The notes beneath the pieces are model-generated. The model was not told where the DNA came from and made no database searches. It saw nothing but the letters and a program-made list of their open reading frames with translations. A stretch of 64,000 nt of DNA from Halieaceae bacterium. Its GTDB lineage: Bacteria; Pseudomonadota; Gammaproteobacteria; Pseudomonadales; Halieaceae. Location of the stretch: contig PBLO01000039.1 in NCBI GenBank assembly GCA_002721785.1, positions 101,572 through 165,571 on the forward strand, written 5' to 3'. The position numbers and the translations under genes are program-made. Shown one piece after another: positions 37,514 to 46,167 of this stretch; position 1 is the stretch's first letter; every line of letters starts with the position of its first letter.

Positions 37514-38206
37514 CTACGCTCCCTCTGAGAGAGGCTCGTAGTAAAAGCGCCCTTCCTTGCCCACCGTCCGATGAGCAGGGCCCTGCAGAGTGAGATCACC
37601 GCTCTCGTAACACGCGTCACCCTCGTAAAGAAAGATCATCGCCTCAGCCTCGCGCACAACGTTGGGAAAGAAGTGGACGGGTGGCCGCGATGCCAAAGCT
37701 GCCCATGAGTCCCGGGATGCCTCCAGGCACTGCAGGGCGTGCAATGAGACCAGTGTTGGCGGCGTCAGCGGCAAATCACCGTTGTGATGCGCGGCGAGCG
37801 CTTCTGAAGGACACCACCACTGATGCGCCGTGATCTCACTGCCATCAACCGTCACCGGCGTATCGTCATCAACCTCAGCCAGAAAGAACCAGGTGCTGAA
37901 ACGCCTTTTCACAACGACAGGTGTCAGCCAATGTGAAAACGGGGTTAATGCGGCGGGCGACAATGACACCCCCGCCTCTTCCTGTAACTCGCGCGCCGCA
38001 CCATGTCGGGCTTGCTCCAGCGCATCCTCACCCGGGTCGTCTGGTTCCACTTTGCCCCCCGGGAAAACCCACAGGCCTGGCATGTGTTTGAGCGCTTCAT
38101 TGCGCTTCAGCAGCAGGACTTCCGGCGACTGATCGGTAAAACGCACCAGAATGGCCGTCGCGGCCGGCCGGGCCTCACTTACGGTATCAGACAGCTCGAG
38201 CACCAC
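37514..38206 (-). CDS. Nudix hydrolase, NUDT19-like
   Basis: About 230 residues from the GTG codons at 38206/38203; the ORF-track start at 38272 overlaps sppA. The Nudix region WVFPGGKVEPDDPGED followed by HGAARELQEEAGVSL carries the REUXEEXG core with the longer first loop seen in the NUDT19/RP2p-like group, some of whose members hydrolyse CoA derivatives. The C-terminal part (VHFFPNVVREAEAMIFLYEGDACYE) is also typical of that group. Substrate not determined. Immediately downstream of sppA, probably cotranscribed. Confidence 0.85.
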   Translation of the reverse strand: MVLELSDTVSEARPAATAILVRFTDQSPEVLLLKRNEALKHMPGLWVFPGGKVEPDDPGEDALEQARHGAARELQEEAGVSLSPAALTPFSHWLTPVVVKRRFSTWFFLAEVDDDTPVTVDGSEITAHQWWCPSEALAAHHNGDLPLTPPTLVSLHALQCLEASRDSWAALASRPPVHFFPNVVREAEAMIFLYEGDACYESGDLTLQGPAHRTVGKEGRFYYEPLSEGA

Positions 38207-38219
38207 CGCCTCGATACCC

Positions 38220-40046
38220 TCAGAGAATCGGTGCGCAGGACAGGCACTGCACGTAAACGTGCATGGGGTCACGAAGCGTCGACAGCCCTTTCACGACCGG
38301 CTTGAAACTCTCCGCCAGAGAGTCGAACCACCCCCCGGCAGGCAGGACGCTCGCATTGAAAGACCGACTCAATTCCTCGAGCAGGATGTTTTCGAATGAA
38401 GGCGGCAACTGCGTTCTACCGGTTCGCCATTCCTCCACACCCGCTAATGCTGCGGCAGAAGCGACTGCCTCATTTAAGCCGCCCAGCTGGTCGACCAGGC
38501 CAATCTCATTGGCATCGGCGCCTGTCCACACAATGCCCTCGGCAATCTCTCTCACGTCCGCATCACTCATCTCACGACCCGTCGCGACCAACTCAATGAA
38601 GTCCTCGTAGGCCCCATAAGAGAGCGCTTGCACGATGCTCGACATCTCAGGGCTCAAACCCCGGTTGAGACTCGCCTCGCCCGCCAGCGGGGTGGTGCCC
38701 ACACCATCTACTGTCACGCCGATATAGTCGATGATGCCTTCGATCGTCGGGAATGCAGAGAAAGCGCCGATACTGCCAGTGATCGTGGTGGGTAACGCCC
38801 AGATTTCATCCGCCTCTGCGGAGATCCAGTACCCGCCAGAAGCCGCGACGCTCCCCATCGATACCACCAGTGGGATATCTGCTGCCTGCACCTCAGCCAA
38901 TTTACGGCGAATCAGATCAGAGGCGAAAACACTCCCGCCCGGAGAGTTCACCCGCAGCACCACGGCTGCGAGATCCTCTGCTTCCAGGGCGGTGTCGATA
39001 TAGCCCACGATAGTGTCGCTCCCCGCCATGCCCTCTTCACTGTCACCAGGAACAATCGTGCCCTCTACGGGGATAATAGCGATCAACGGCAGCGTCTCTT
39101 GGCTCATCGCCAGCTGAGATTTTTGGTCTTCAACGTAGCGACCCAGCCCGATTAGTTCAGCGTCGCCGTCTTCGTCCGTCACACCAACCCACTCGGCCAG
39201 CGCCGCTTCCATCTCGGCGTGGTCAGCCAGCGCATCGACCCAACCGCCGGCCAGCATGGTCTCAGCCAGGTTGTTATTCGATGCTGCGAGTCGCTCGCCA
39301 AAGCCGGCGATAAAGCGATCCATGTCACCCTCGGGCAACTCGCGGCCCGCCTCGGCAAGCTCGGTATAGGCTGACCAGAGCTCGCCTAACCAACGTGTCA
39401 CGATCTCACGCTCGTTTTCTGACATGTCGTCACGGAGATAGGGCTCGACCGCTGATTTACTCTCTCCTGCTCGGAACACATGCATCGTCACACGAATTTT
39501 TTCGAGGAAGGTACGCAGGTAAGAGCGGTACACCGAGAATCCTTCGAGGAACATACCGCCCTCGGGATGGAGCACAATGTGGTCGGCCTGCGAAGCCAGC
39601 AGGTAATGCGCCTGGGAGTAAAAATCACCGAACGCAATCACCGGTTTGCCCGCGCCTTTGAACTCCGCAATCGCTTCACTGATCTCCAGGGTCTGGCTAG
39701 TGGAGGGCCCAGCAAGATTTTCGAGATCCAGCACCAAAGAAGTGATCCTGTCATCGATCGCGGCCCAGCGGATCGCCCTCACCACATCGTTTAGCAGTAT
39801 CGGCTGGTCGTAATCCTGATTGAGGAAGGCCGCCACCGGCTCAACGGGCGGTGCGTCCTCCACGAGCGGGCCGTTTGGCGCGATAAACAAGCCGGCTTTC
39901 CCCGGCAGCGGTTCGGGCGCCGAGTCATTCAGACCCGAACTCACCGCCACAACAAAAATCCCCACAAACACCAGCGGGACCAACACCGTGATGACCCGGC
40001 TAATTCCGCTGAGGACGCGCCAAATTCCCTTTAATAATCGCATCAT
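38220..40046 (-). CDS. sppA: Signal peptide peptidase SppA, 67 kDa type
   Basis: Membrane-bound serine protease that degrades cleaved signal peptides. Length 608 residues, the long two-domain form. An N-terminal transmembrane anchor (VITVLVPLVFVGIFVVAV) is followed by the N-terminal domain containing the general-base lysine in FRAGESKSAVEPYLRDDMS, and the C-terminal domain with nucleophile Ser403 in MGSVAASGGYWISAEAD. LRVNSPGGSVFASDLIRRKL is also conserved. Two adjacent ATG codons offer starts at 40046 and 40043. Confidence 0.97.
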   Translation of the reverse strand: MMRLLKGIWRVLSGISRVITVLVPLVFVGIFVVAVSSGLNDSAPEPLPGKAGLFIAPNGPLVEDAPPVEPVAAFLNQDYDQPILLNDVVRAIRWAAIDDRITSLVLDLENLAGPSTSQTLEISEAIAEFKGAGKPVIAFGDFYSQAHYLLASQADHIVLHPEGGMFLEGFSVYRSYLRTFLEKIRVTMHVFRAGESKSAVEPYLRDDMSENEREIVTRWLGELWSAYTELAEAGRELPEGDMDRFIAGFGERLAASNNNLAETMLAGGWVDALADHAEMEAALAEWVGVTDEDGDAELIGLGRYVEDQKSQLAMSQETLPLIAIIPVEGTIVPGDSEEGMAGSDTIVGYIDTALEAEDLAAVVLRVNSPGGSVFASDLIRRKLAEVQAADIPLVVSMGSVAASGGYWISAEADEIWALPTTITGSIGAFSAFPTIEGIIDYIGVTVDGVGTTPLAGEASLNRGLSPEMSSIVQALSYGAYEDFIELVATGREMSDADVREIAEGIVWTGADANEIGLVDQLGGLNEAVASAAALAGVEEWRTGRTQLPPSFENILLEELSRSFNASVLPAGGWFDSLAESFKPVVKGLSTLRDPMHVYVQCLSCAPIL

Positions 40047-40260
40047 GCTTTTTCCCTGCTCTCCCTATTCCCCCGCTTTTTGCGGATTTCATGTTCCATG
40101 TCAAACCAAATCGTCATGGCGTCGCTTATGGCCTGAATCGGTGACCCCGGCCTATCGCCCTCAACACCAGTGCAACCGCGCCCATCCCCTGCGCCGACTA
40201 TTTAGCGTGTAATTGCGTTACGACACTTTTTTGCAGCGCGATTTTCAGCTGATCTAACTG

Positions 40261-40629
40261 TCAGGTGGTCGCAGCTCGCACCTCGCGGCCACGGTATCGG
40301 ATATACAGCATACAGACTGTGAACTGCACTACGACCAAGCCTAGGCCCGCCATCGACAGCACATCCGCCTGATAGGCAAACGCGGCCTCAACAGCCGAAA
40401 TAAAATAAAACAGCAGCACGAGCTCGTGCCAGATCAGCAGACGCAAGCTGTCGCGAACTGCAAACCAGATAAACAGCATGAGCGGCAAACAACGCAAACC
40501 CACGAGCGCCAACGTGCCGGAGAATCTCTCTACGTCTGCAGCCTGCTGCCCCAAAAATGCCAGCCACGTGGCCCACATCATCCACCACATCGATCCCGTC
40601 AGGGCGCCGCGCTGCACAAACTCTTTCAT
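40261..40629 (-). CDS. DUF2069 small membrane protein
   Basis: From the ATG at 40629 (MKEFVQRGALTGSMWWMMWATW), 122 residues with four predicted transmembrane segments (WWMMWATWLAFLGQQ, LALVGLRCLPLMLFIWFAV, LLIWHELVLLFYFI, GLGLVVVQFTVCMLYI) and a short basic tail. This matches the DUF2069 family, which follows wrbA in pseudomonads; here it begins 7 bp after the wrbA stop. Function unknown. The ORF-track start lies inside wrbA. Confidence 0.82.
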   Translation of the reverse strand: MKEFVQRGALTGSMWWMMWATWLAFLGQQAADVERFSGTLALVGLRCLPLMLFIWFAVRDSLRLLIWHELVLLFYFISAVEAAFAYQADVLSMAGLGLVVVQFTVCMLYIRYRGREVRAATT

Positions 40630-40636
40630 AAGCTCG

Positions 40637-41260
<624 letters not shown>

Positions 41261-41318
41261 TCAGACACCGCGTTACAGTGAGCGGCATTCGCAACGAATA
41301 CCGGGTGACTGAAACCGC

Positions 41319-42551
41319 ATGGTAACGCATCCCTCACTGCAAAATGCAGGCCCGCGCCTGCGATACCTCATCAACCGGTTTATTGAAGATCGGCTTAACG
41401 CGAACGCCGCTGCACTGACCTTTGTCAGTCTCTTCGCCCTCGTGCCGCTCCTAACCGTGACGCTCTCCATCGCCTCGGCACTGCCGGCGGCCGGTGATAT
41501 CGAAGCCAAGCTGAGCGAATTCCTCCTTCAGTTTTTGCTCCCGGAGAGTTCCACTCAGGTCGTTCAATATCTTTCTACCTTCATTGACCAAGCACGCTCA
41601 CTCACCGTGTTTGGTGTCGGTATTTTGCTGGTCACCGCGGTGCTCATGCTGCGCAACATTGAGAAAGCGCTGAATGATATCTGGCGTAATCGCGCTAACC
41701 GCAGGCCACTTCAAAGCTTTCTCCTGTACTGGGCGGTACTCAGCTTTGGCCCCGCCGCGATCGGTCTGGGACTGGGTGTGAGGGCGTATCTTTTCGCTGC
41801 GACCAATGACTGGGGTGGGATTCAGTTATTTGGACTGGGGTCGATACTGGTTGGCTTGATGCCGTTTGCGATCAGCACCATTGGCCTAACCGCCCTTTAC
41901 GCTGTCGTGCCCAATTGTCAGGTGCCTTTCCGTCATGCATTGATCGGTGGCGTCTTCGCTGCCAGCACTTTCACTTTGGCGCGCATGGTGTTCACTGGGG
42001 TGATGGCCGAATCGAGCTACGCACTGGTATATGGCGCCTTTGCAGCAGTGCCGCTCTTCCTTCTGTGGATTTACGTTACCTGGATCATCGTGCTGGCTGG
42101 TGCTGTTCTAGCGCACAGCCTGTCGGCCTTTCAAACCACCGAGCAGGCGCAGACACCCCCTCTCATGAAAGCGCTTGATATTTTGTATCTGTTCTGGCGT
42201 GCGCAGCAGCAGGGCCGGGGTATCGCCGAGCTTGAAATCATCCGTCCAAATGAGGTCTTGAAGGATGGTATCGACGCAGACAGCTGGCGGCGTATTCGCG
42301 ATGCACTCATTAATGCACAGTGGCTAAAACGCCTCGACCGCGGCCACTATTTACTCAGCAGGGACCTACATGAAGTGACGCTGGCCATGCTGGCTCACAT
42401 GATGCGCGCTGAACCCGACTACCGCCTGACCCCCCAGCACCTCGGCTGGCAGAGGGAGGCTTCCAGCTTGCTGCACGACATGAGAGATAAAGAGGCCACC
42501 GCGCTGGACCTCTCGTTAGCAGCCCTGTTTGGCGAGGGCGAATCAAACTGA
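41319..42551 (+). CDS. yihY: YihY/virulence factor BrkB family inner-membrane protein
   Basis: A 410-residue protein of the YihY/BrkB family (once misnamed RNase BN). The N-terminal ~280 residues carry six hydrophobic segments with FIEDRLNANAAALTFVSLFALVPLLTVTLSI, VFGVGILLVTAVLMLRNIEKALNDIWR and ALVYGAFAAVPLFLLWIYVTWIIVLAGAVLAHSLSAF. The C-terminal ~130 residues are cytoplasmic and resemble a winged-helix-like region (LIRDAL...LKRLDRGHYLLSRDLHEVTL). Function unsettled; a lipid-transport role has been proposed for related proteins. Confidence 0.93.
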   Translation: MVTHPSLQNAGPRLRYLINRFIEDRLNANAAALTFVSLFALVPLLTVTLSIASALPAAGDIEAKLSEFLLQFLLPESSTQVVQYLSTFIDQARSLTVFGVGILLVTAVLMLRNIEKALNDIWRNRANRRPLQSFLLYWAVLSFGPAAIGLGLGVRAYLFAATNDWGGIQLFGLGSILVGLMPFAISTIGLTALYAVVPNCQVPFRHALIGGVFAASTFTLARMVFTGVMAESSYALVYGAFAAVPLFLLWIYVTWIIVLAGAVLAHSLSAFQTTEQAQTPPLMKALDILYLFWRAQQQGRGIAELEIIRPNEVLKDGIDADSWRRIRDALINAQWLKRLDRGHYLLSRDLHEVTLAMLAHMMRAEPDYRLTPQHLGWQREASSLLHDMRDKEATALDLSLAALFGEGESN

Positions 42552-42583
42552 AAATCCGGCGGACAGTCCCGCGCTTTCTCCTG

Positions 42584-42991
42584 ATGAGTATCATCTGGGC
42601 GTCTCTCACCACCCTGACGGGTTGCGGCAATAAAAGCTCTGCATTGCCAGGTGCGGGCACATGGCGAGTGGTGAATTACTGGGCAATCTGGTGCGCACCT
42701 TGCCGGGAGGAAATACCTGAGCTCAACGCGCTACATCAGGATTCACCGCTCACGGTTTTCGCCGTAAATTACGATGGGCAAACGGGGGAGACGCTGACCC
42801 AGCAAGCAGCCGAGCTGGGCATTCGCTTTGAGCTTCTTGAGCAGGACCCCGGCCCCGATTTCGGTATTGAACGACCCCGCGTACTCCCGACCACGCTTCT
42901 GATTGACCCCGAGGGTGTCGTCACTGACATATTGGTGGGGCCGCAGACCAAGGAGAATTTAGCCGCCCTCTGGGAATCGCGCCAATCTTAA
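42584..42991 (+). CDS. TlpA-like thioredoxin-fold lipoprotein
   Basis: A 135-residue protein with thioredoxin active site WAIWCAPCREEIPEL (Cys37/Cys40) and cis-Pro region VLPTTLLIDPEG, hence a thiol-disulfide reductase facing the periplasm. The N-terminus MSIIWASLTTLTGC has a lipobox-like LTGC at Cys14 but no positive residues. In the same frame upstream, codons for KIRRTVPRFLL would supply a proper n-region if translation began at the CTG at 42549, just at the yihY stop. Start therefore uncertain; the domain is secure. Confidence 0.82.
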   Translation: MSIIWASLTTLTGCGNKSSALPGAGTWRVVNYWAIWCAPCREEIPELNALHQDSPLTVFAVNYDGQTGETLTQQAAELGIRFELLEQDPGPDFGIERPRVLPTTLLIDPEGVVTDILVGPQTKENLAALWESRQS

Positions 42992-43138
42992 GCTTCCGCT
43001 TTATCGAGCCATGCTCAACGTACGATCCCTCTATCAATAAGATGACTGAGTAAAAATCGGAGACGCCAGGTTCGGCCAAACCGCGAGGCGAGTAAGCGAG
43101 CAGCAACAAGAACACAAGGTGGGGGGAAATTCCCGGGC

Positions 43139-43167
43139 AAAAAAAAGCCGGCTGTCACACAGCCGGC
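43139..43167 (-). terminator. Intrinsic terminator downstream of queD-like gene / candidate small RNA
   Basis: On the minus strand GCCGGCTG-loop-CAGCCGGC is followed by eight T. Stem of 8 perfect GC-rich pairs, 5-nt loop. It ends minus-strand transcription about 155 bp after the PTPS-like gene. Confidence 0.88.
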
Positions 43168-43268
43168 AATGAAGGAGCCACTCAAAACGGGGAGGGTCTC
43201 GACTACGAGTCCCCCGCTGCTCAGACGTTTCCCTTGCGAGGTCCCCGTAGACAACGCCATCTCAACAA
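43139..43268 (-). ncRNA. Candidate small RNA or structured 3' UTR
   Basis: The 330-bp stretch between the thioredoxin-like gene and the PTPS-like gene has no convincing coding frame. Its minus strand shows a possible sigma-E-like promoter, then about 130 nt, then the strong terminator. Within it, GGGGGACTCG-TAGT-CGAGACCCTCCCC can form a hairpin. This layout fits a stand-alone small RNA, but a long structured 3' UTR of the PTPS-like gene would look the same. No known family recognised. Confidence 0.4.
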
Positions 43269-43274
43269 CTGACC

Positions 43275-43303
43275 TTATGACAAGGCCTTCAGAGAAAAGT
43301 TCC
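43275..43303 (-). promoter_or_regulatory. Possible sigma-E (ECF) type promoter
   Basis: Minus strand GGAACTT, 16-bp spacer, TCATAA. The first element equals the RpoE -35 consensus; the second is only similar to TCTRA. It lies between the PTPS-like stop and the candidate small RNA and points towards it. Motif evidence only. Confidence 0.35.
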
Positions 43304-43321
43304 CAGAAAGTGGCAGTTTTT

Positions 43322-43804
43322 TTAGTTGGCTCGCCAGCAGGCCGAACTCATTTGCCCGTCCCCTGACGTGACAAAGAGTTCAAGCTCAATCAGCTCACCC
43401 AGTGAGGCTTCAGCCAGCACTCGCTCCAGTAAGTAATGCGCGAGTGCTTCGACCGTTACATTGACGATCGGTAGCAGCAGTGTCTCATCGACCGGAAATC
43501 GCAGCGTTCTCCCCGCAAAGGTCGCGTGGTACTCGCCCTGTTCTTCGACCACAGCTAGCCAAGGCGATTTACCCGGCAACAGCATGTACTCGTCGTGGGC
43601 ATCACAAAGCTTCTGTAAGCACCGCTTATAGACGTTGTAATCCGCTGAAAAGCCGTTTTCGCCCATCTCCGCCACGATACGTGCTGACACGCCATAGTTG
43701 TGACCGTGAAGGCGTTCCCGCTCCGTTTCAGAAAAGATGGTGAAATGAGCGGCCGAAAATTTGTGCGCCTGCTTATCGATGTGCAAGGTAGCGAGCTGCG
43801 TCAT
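43322..43804 (-). CDS. 6-pyruvoyl-tetrahydropterin synthase / QueD family protein lacking the usual catalytic Cys
   Basis: From the ATG at 43804 (MTQLATLHIDKQAHKFSAAHF), 160 residues of the T-fold PTPS/QueD family. Zinc histidines are visible: His20 in FSAAHF and His33/His35 in RLHGHNYGV. In QueD the motif is CXXXHGH, with the Cys acting as base; here that position is Arg29 (RERLHGH), and the Glu of PTPS-III is not there either. LCDAHDEYMLLPG and the C-terminal ELELFVTSGDGQMSSACW match family ends. Either a divergent paralogue with another reaction or a different catalytic residue. Divergent from the SDR gene. Confidence 0.85.
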   Translation of the reverse strand: MTQLATLHIDKQAHKFSAAHFTIFSETERERLHGHNYGVSARIVAEMGENGFSADYNVYKRCLQKLCDAHDEYMLLPGKSPWLAVVEEQGEYHATFAGRTLRFPVDETLLLPIVNVTVEALAHYLLERVLAEASLGELIELELFVTSGDGQMSSACWRAN

Positions 43805-43962
43805 GGGCAAAACCTGCGGGCATTGGCCTTTAATGGTGTGGGAAGCGGTGAGGTACGACAAGTCCCGCGCCCCGGATCAGCTACATGTTTCCGCGATGGC
43901 ACCGTGACCGCAGTCCGCGGCTGCAGTACCCTGTCGCCCCCAATGCAGCTTTCGGACACAAC

Positions 43963-44673
43963 ATGAGCTCAATCGCGATTCTGACAGGTGCCAGCTCAGG
44001 CATCGGCGCCGCCGCTGCCAGCCGATTTGTGGAGAACGGCGACACTGTCATCAATATCTCACGGAGAACCTGCCCCGTGGCCGGCGTGGAGTCACTCCCC
44101 ACCGATTTCGCCGATGAATCTTCGGTAACCAGCACCTGTGGCCAGCTCATCGAGCGCCTAGCAAGCCACGAGGGCTCGTCAATCTGCCTCGTCCATAATG
44201 CGGCGCTGATGCTGAAGGATCGCTGCGATACGACTGAAGATGACGACCTCCGGCAGGTTTTGGCCGTCAACGTAGTGGGCATCAACACGCTTAATCGCGC
44301 ATTGCTACCCAAGATGCCAGCACAATCCAGCGTTCTTTACGTCGGCTCTACGCTTTCTGAAAAAGCCGTCGCGGGTGCGTTCAGTTACATCGTGAGCAAG
44401 CACGCGCAGCTGGGTATGATGCGAGCGACCTGTCAGGACCTCATGGGGAGGGGAATCCACACTGCGCTCATCTGTCCCGGATTCACCGACACCTCCATGC
44501 TGCGCCAGCACGTTGGCCACGACGAGGGCGTTCTCGATCACCTCGGCACCATGAATAGTTTCGGTCGACTCGTTACCCCAGATGAAATCGCTGACATGAT
44601 TTTTTGGGCGCACCACAACCCCGTCATCAATGGCTCGGTCATGCATGGCAATCTCGGACAGGTCGAGCATTGA
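43963..44673 (+). CDS. Short-chain dehydrogenase/reductase
   Basis: From the ATG at 43963 (MSSIAILTGASSGIGAAAASRF), 236 residues of classical SDR type. The cofactor motif TGASSGIG is at 8-15, HNAAL replaces the usual NNAG, and the catalytic Tyr-X3-Lys is in AFSYIVSKHAQLGMM with Ser in YVGSTLSEKAV. The substrate is not readable. Being divergent from a pterin-family gene, a pterin reductase (sepiapterin reductase and FolM are also SDRs) is a fair guess only. The next gene starts one base after its stop. Confidence 0.88.
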   Translation: MSSIAILTGASSGIGAAAASRFVENGDTVINISRRTCPVAGVESLPTDFADESSVTSTCGQLIERLASHEGSSICLVHNAALMLKDRCDTTEDDDLRQVLAVNVVGINTLNRALLPKMPAQSSVLYVGSTLSEKAVAGAFSYIVSKHAQLGMMRATCQDLMGRGIHTALICPGFTDTSMLRQHVGHDEGVLDHLGTMNSFGRLVTPDEIADMIFWAHHNPVINGSVMHGNLGQVEH

Positions 44674-44674
44674 T

Positions 44675-45466
44675 ATGACGCTGTCGTCGGAGCTAATCAC
44701 CGAACGCCGAGAACGCACTTTTTTGGTGTTAGCGGGCATCTTTTTGTCTGCGATGACGCTTCTGAATGTTGTCGGTATCACGCGCTTTATTCAGCTCGGC
44801 CCTCTCGCGTTGGCGGTCGGCGTGTTACCTTACCCCCTGACGTTCCTCTGCACCGACCTCATCAGTGAGCTCTATGGCCGAGCTCGGGCGAATTTCCTCG
44901 TCAGTGTCGGCCTGGGAATCAATTTTTTGATCTTGGGCGTGTTGACGCTGGGAGCGACCGCCCCCGCTGTGCCAGAGAGCATGATGCCGCCCTGGCAAAC
45001 GCTGCAGCTGGCAGCACCGGTGACGCTCCCTAATGGGAGTGTTGCGGACTCTGAGATCGGCCTGTTCCAGCTGATTTATGCCACGACCTCGGGCGCCGTT
45101 TTCGCCTCTATGCTGGCCTACGTCGCGGCACAGTATTGTGACGTGCAGCTATATCACTTCTGGAAACGGGTTACAAAAGGGAAACACCTGTGGCTGCGGA
45201 ACAACTTCAGTACCTTACTGAGCCAGCTGGTCGACTCCATCATGGTGGTCACCGTAACCTTTGGCGCCGCATTCCTAGCCGGAGATATCGCTGTGGCGGC
45301 GCTTGCAACACTGGTGGGGAGCAACTACGCCTTTAAAGCGCTTTGTGCTCTCATCGATACACTCCCTCTCTACCTCGCTGTGCATTGGCTGAGAAAATAC
45401 CTTCAGCTGGCACCCGGCGAGTATGCGGTCAGTCAACTGACGGGTGAAGCAACCCAGACTCCCTGA
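44675..45466 (+). CDS. VUT-family (YhhQ-like) queuosine precursor transporter
   Basis: From the ATG at 44675, 263 residues with about six transmembrane segments. It matches the vitamin-uptake-like/YhhQ family: FLSAMTLLNVVGITRFIQLGPLALAVGVLPYPLTFLCTDLISELYGRARA is the hallmark N-terminal block, and NNFSTLLSQLVDSIMVVTVTFGAAF another. E. coli YhhQ takes up preQ0/preQ1 for queuosine tRNA modification. Linkage to a QueD-family gene agrees with this, although that QueD homologue lacks its catalytic Cys. The 3' end overlaps the convergent hda gene by 38 bp. Confidence 0.9.
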   Translation: MTLSSELITERRERTFLVLAGIFLSAMTLLNVVGITRFIQLGPLALAVGVLPYPLTFLCTDLISELYGRARANFLVSVGLGINFLILGVLTLGATAPAVPESMMPPWQTLQLAAPVTLPNGSVADSEIGLFQLIYATTSGAVFASMLAYVAAQYCDVQLYHFWKRVTKGKHLWLRNNFSTLLSQLVDSIMVVTVTFGAAFLAGDIAVAALATLVGSNYAFKALCALIDTLPLYLAVHWLRKYLQLAPGEYAVSQLTGEATQTP

Positions 45467-46136
45467 CAAACGGCACCGTGACGGCACGCCGCTGCGCCAA
45501 GCTGAGCTTGTCTAATTCATCAACGAAGCTGACCACTAGCCGCGGATTACGCCGGAGTCGGACTGCGCAGTAGCGCACAACGTCTTCAGCCAATCGAAGC
45601 CCCGCCAGATCGCCACGTAATGTGAGCAACTGTGCTACCTGTTCCTCATCGAATCGCGGTATCTGAAAAACCGGCAAGCTGCTGAGCCGAGAACGCAAAT
45701 CAGGTAAGACTTCCGCCAGTTGTTGGGGCGCCTTGCTCGCCGTCACGAGCAAACGGCTTCCGGACTCCTGGCACAGGTTGAAGAGACCAAACAGCGCCTC
45801 CTGCCAATGAGGATGACCGTCCATCGCATCAACATCGTCAAGCGCAATGACCCGTGCCGACTCCGCGCCTGCCAACACCTGCTCTGGCGGGTACAACACA
45901 AAATCTCGCAGAGGGAAGTATCGTGCTCGCTCCCCTTGAAGGTCACAACAGGCCTGCAGGATATGACTCTTCCCCATACCCGCACTGCCCCAGATATAGG
46001 CCGCGTGACCCGGGGTATTGCCGCCATTCAGCAGGGACTCCAGCGTCGAAGTCTCCTGACGAGACAACCAGTTGTCCCAGGTGGCGAGATCTTCCTGCCG
46101 TATCAATAGCGGCATTTGACCAGAGGGCGTTGTCAT
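45429..46136 (-). CDS. hda: DnaA regulatory inactivator Hda
   Basis: AAA+ protein related to DnaA domain III; with the sliding clamp it stimulates ATP hydrolysis by DnaA after initiation. From the ATG at 46136 (MTTPSGQMPLLIRQEDLATWDNWLS) it has 235 residues. The clamp-binding motif GQMPLLI stands at the N-terminus as in E. coli Hda. Walker A is WGSAGMGKSHILQA, Walker B VIALDDVDAM, sensor 1 LLVTASKAP, and LRSRLSS holds the Arg finger region. The C-terminal lid follows. Neighbour of DUF2066 and purM as in Pseudomonas. Confidence 0.95.
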   Translation of the reverse strand: MTTPSGQMPLLIRQEDLATWDNWLSRQETSTLESLLNGGNTPGHAAYIWGSAGMGKSHILQACCDLQGERARYFPLRDFVLYPPEQVLAGAESARVIALDDVDAMDGHPHWQEALFGLFNLCQESGSRLLVTASKAPQQLAEVLPDLRSRLSSLPVFQIPRFDEEQVAQLLTLRGDLAGLRLAEDVVRYCAVRLRRNPRLVVSFVDELDKLSLAQRRAVTVPFVRESGLLHPSVD

Positions 46137-46167
46137 CGACTTCGGTCCTTCAGCAACACGCTGTACC

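Noticed and set aside
43015-43260. 81-residue ORF on the minus strand (MALSTGTSQGKRLSSGG...)
   Set aside because: The strong terminator hairpin and its T run lie inside the frame, and the composition after it is random-looking. I kept the region as a candidate RNA instead.
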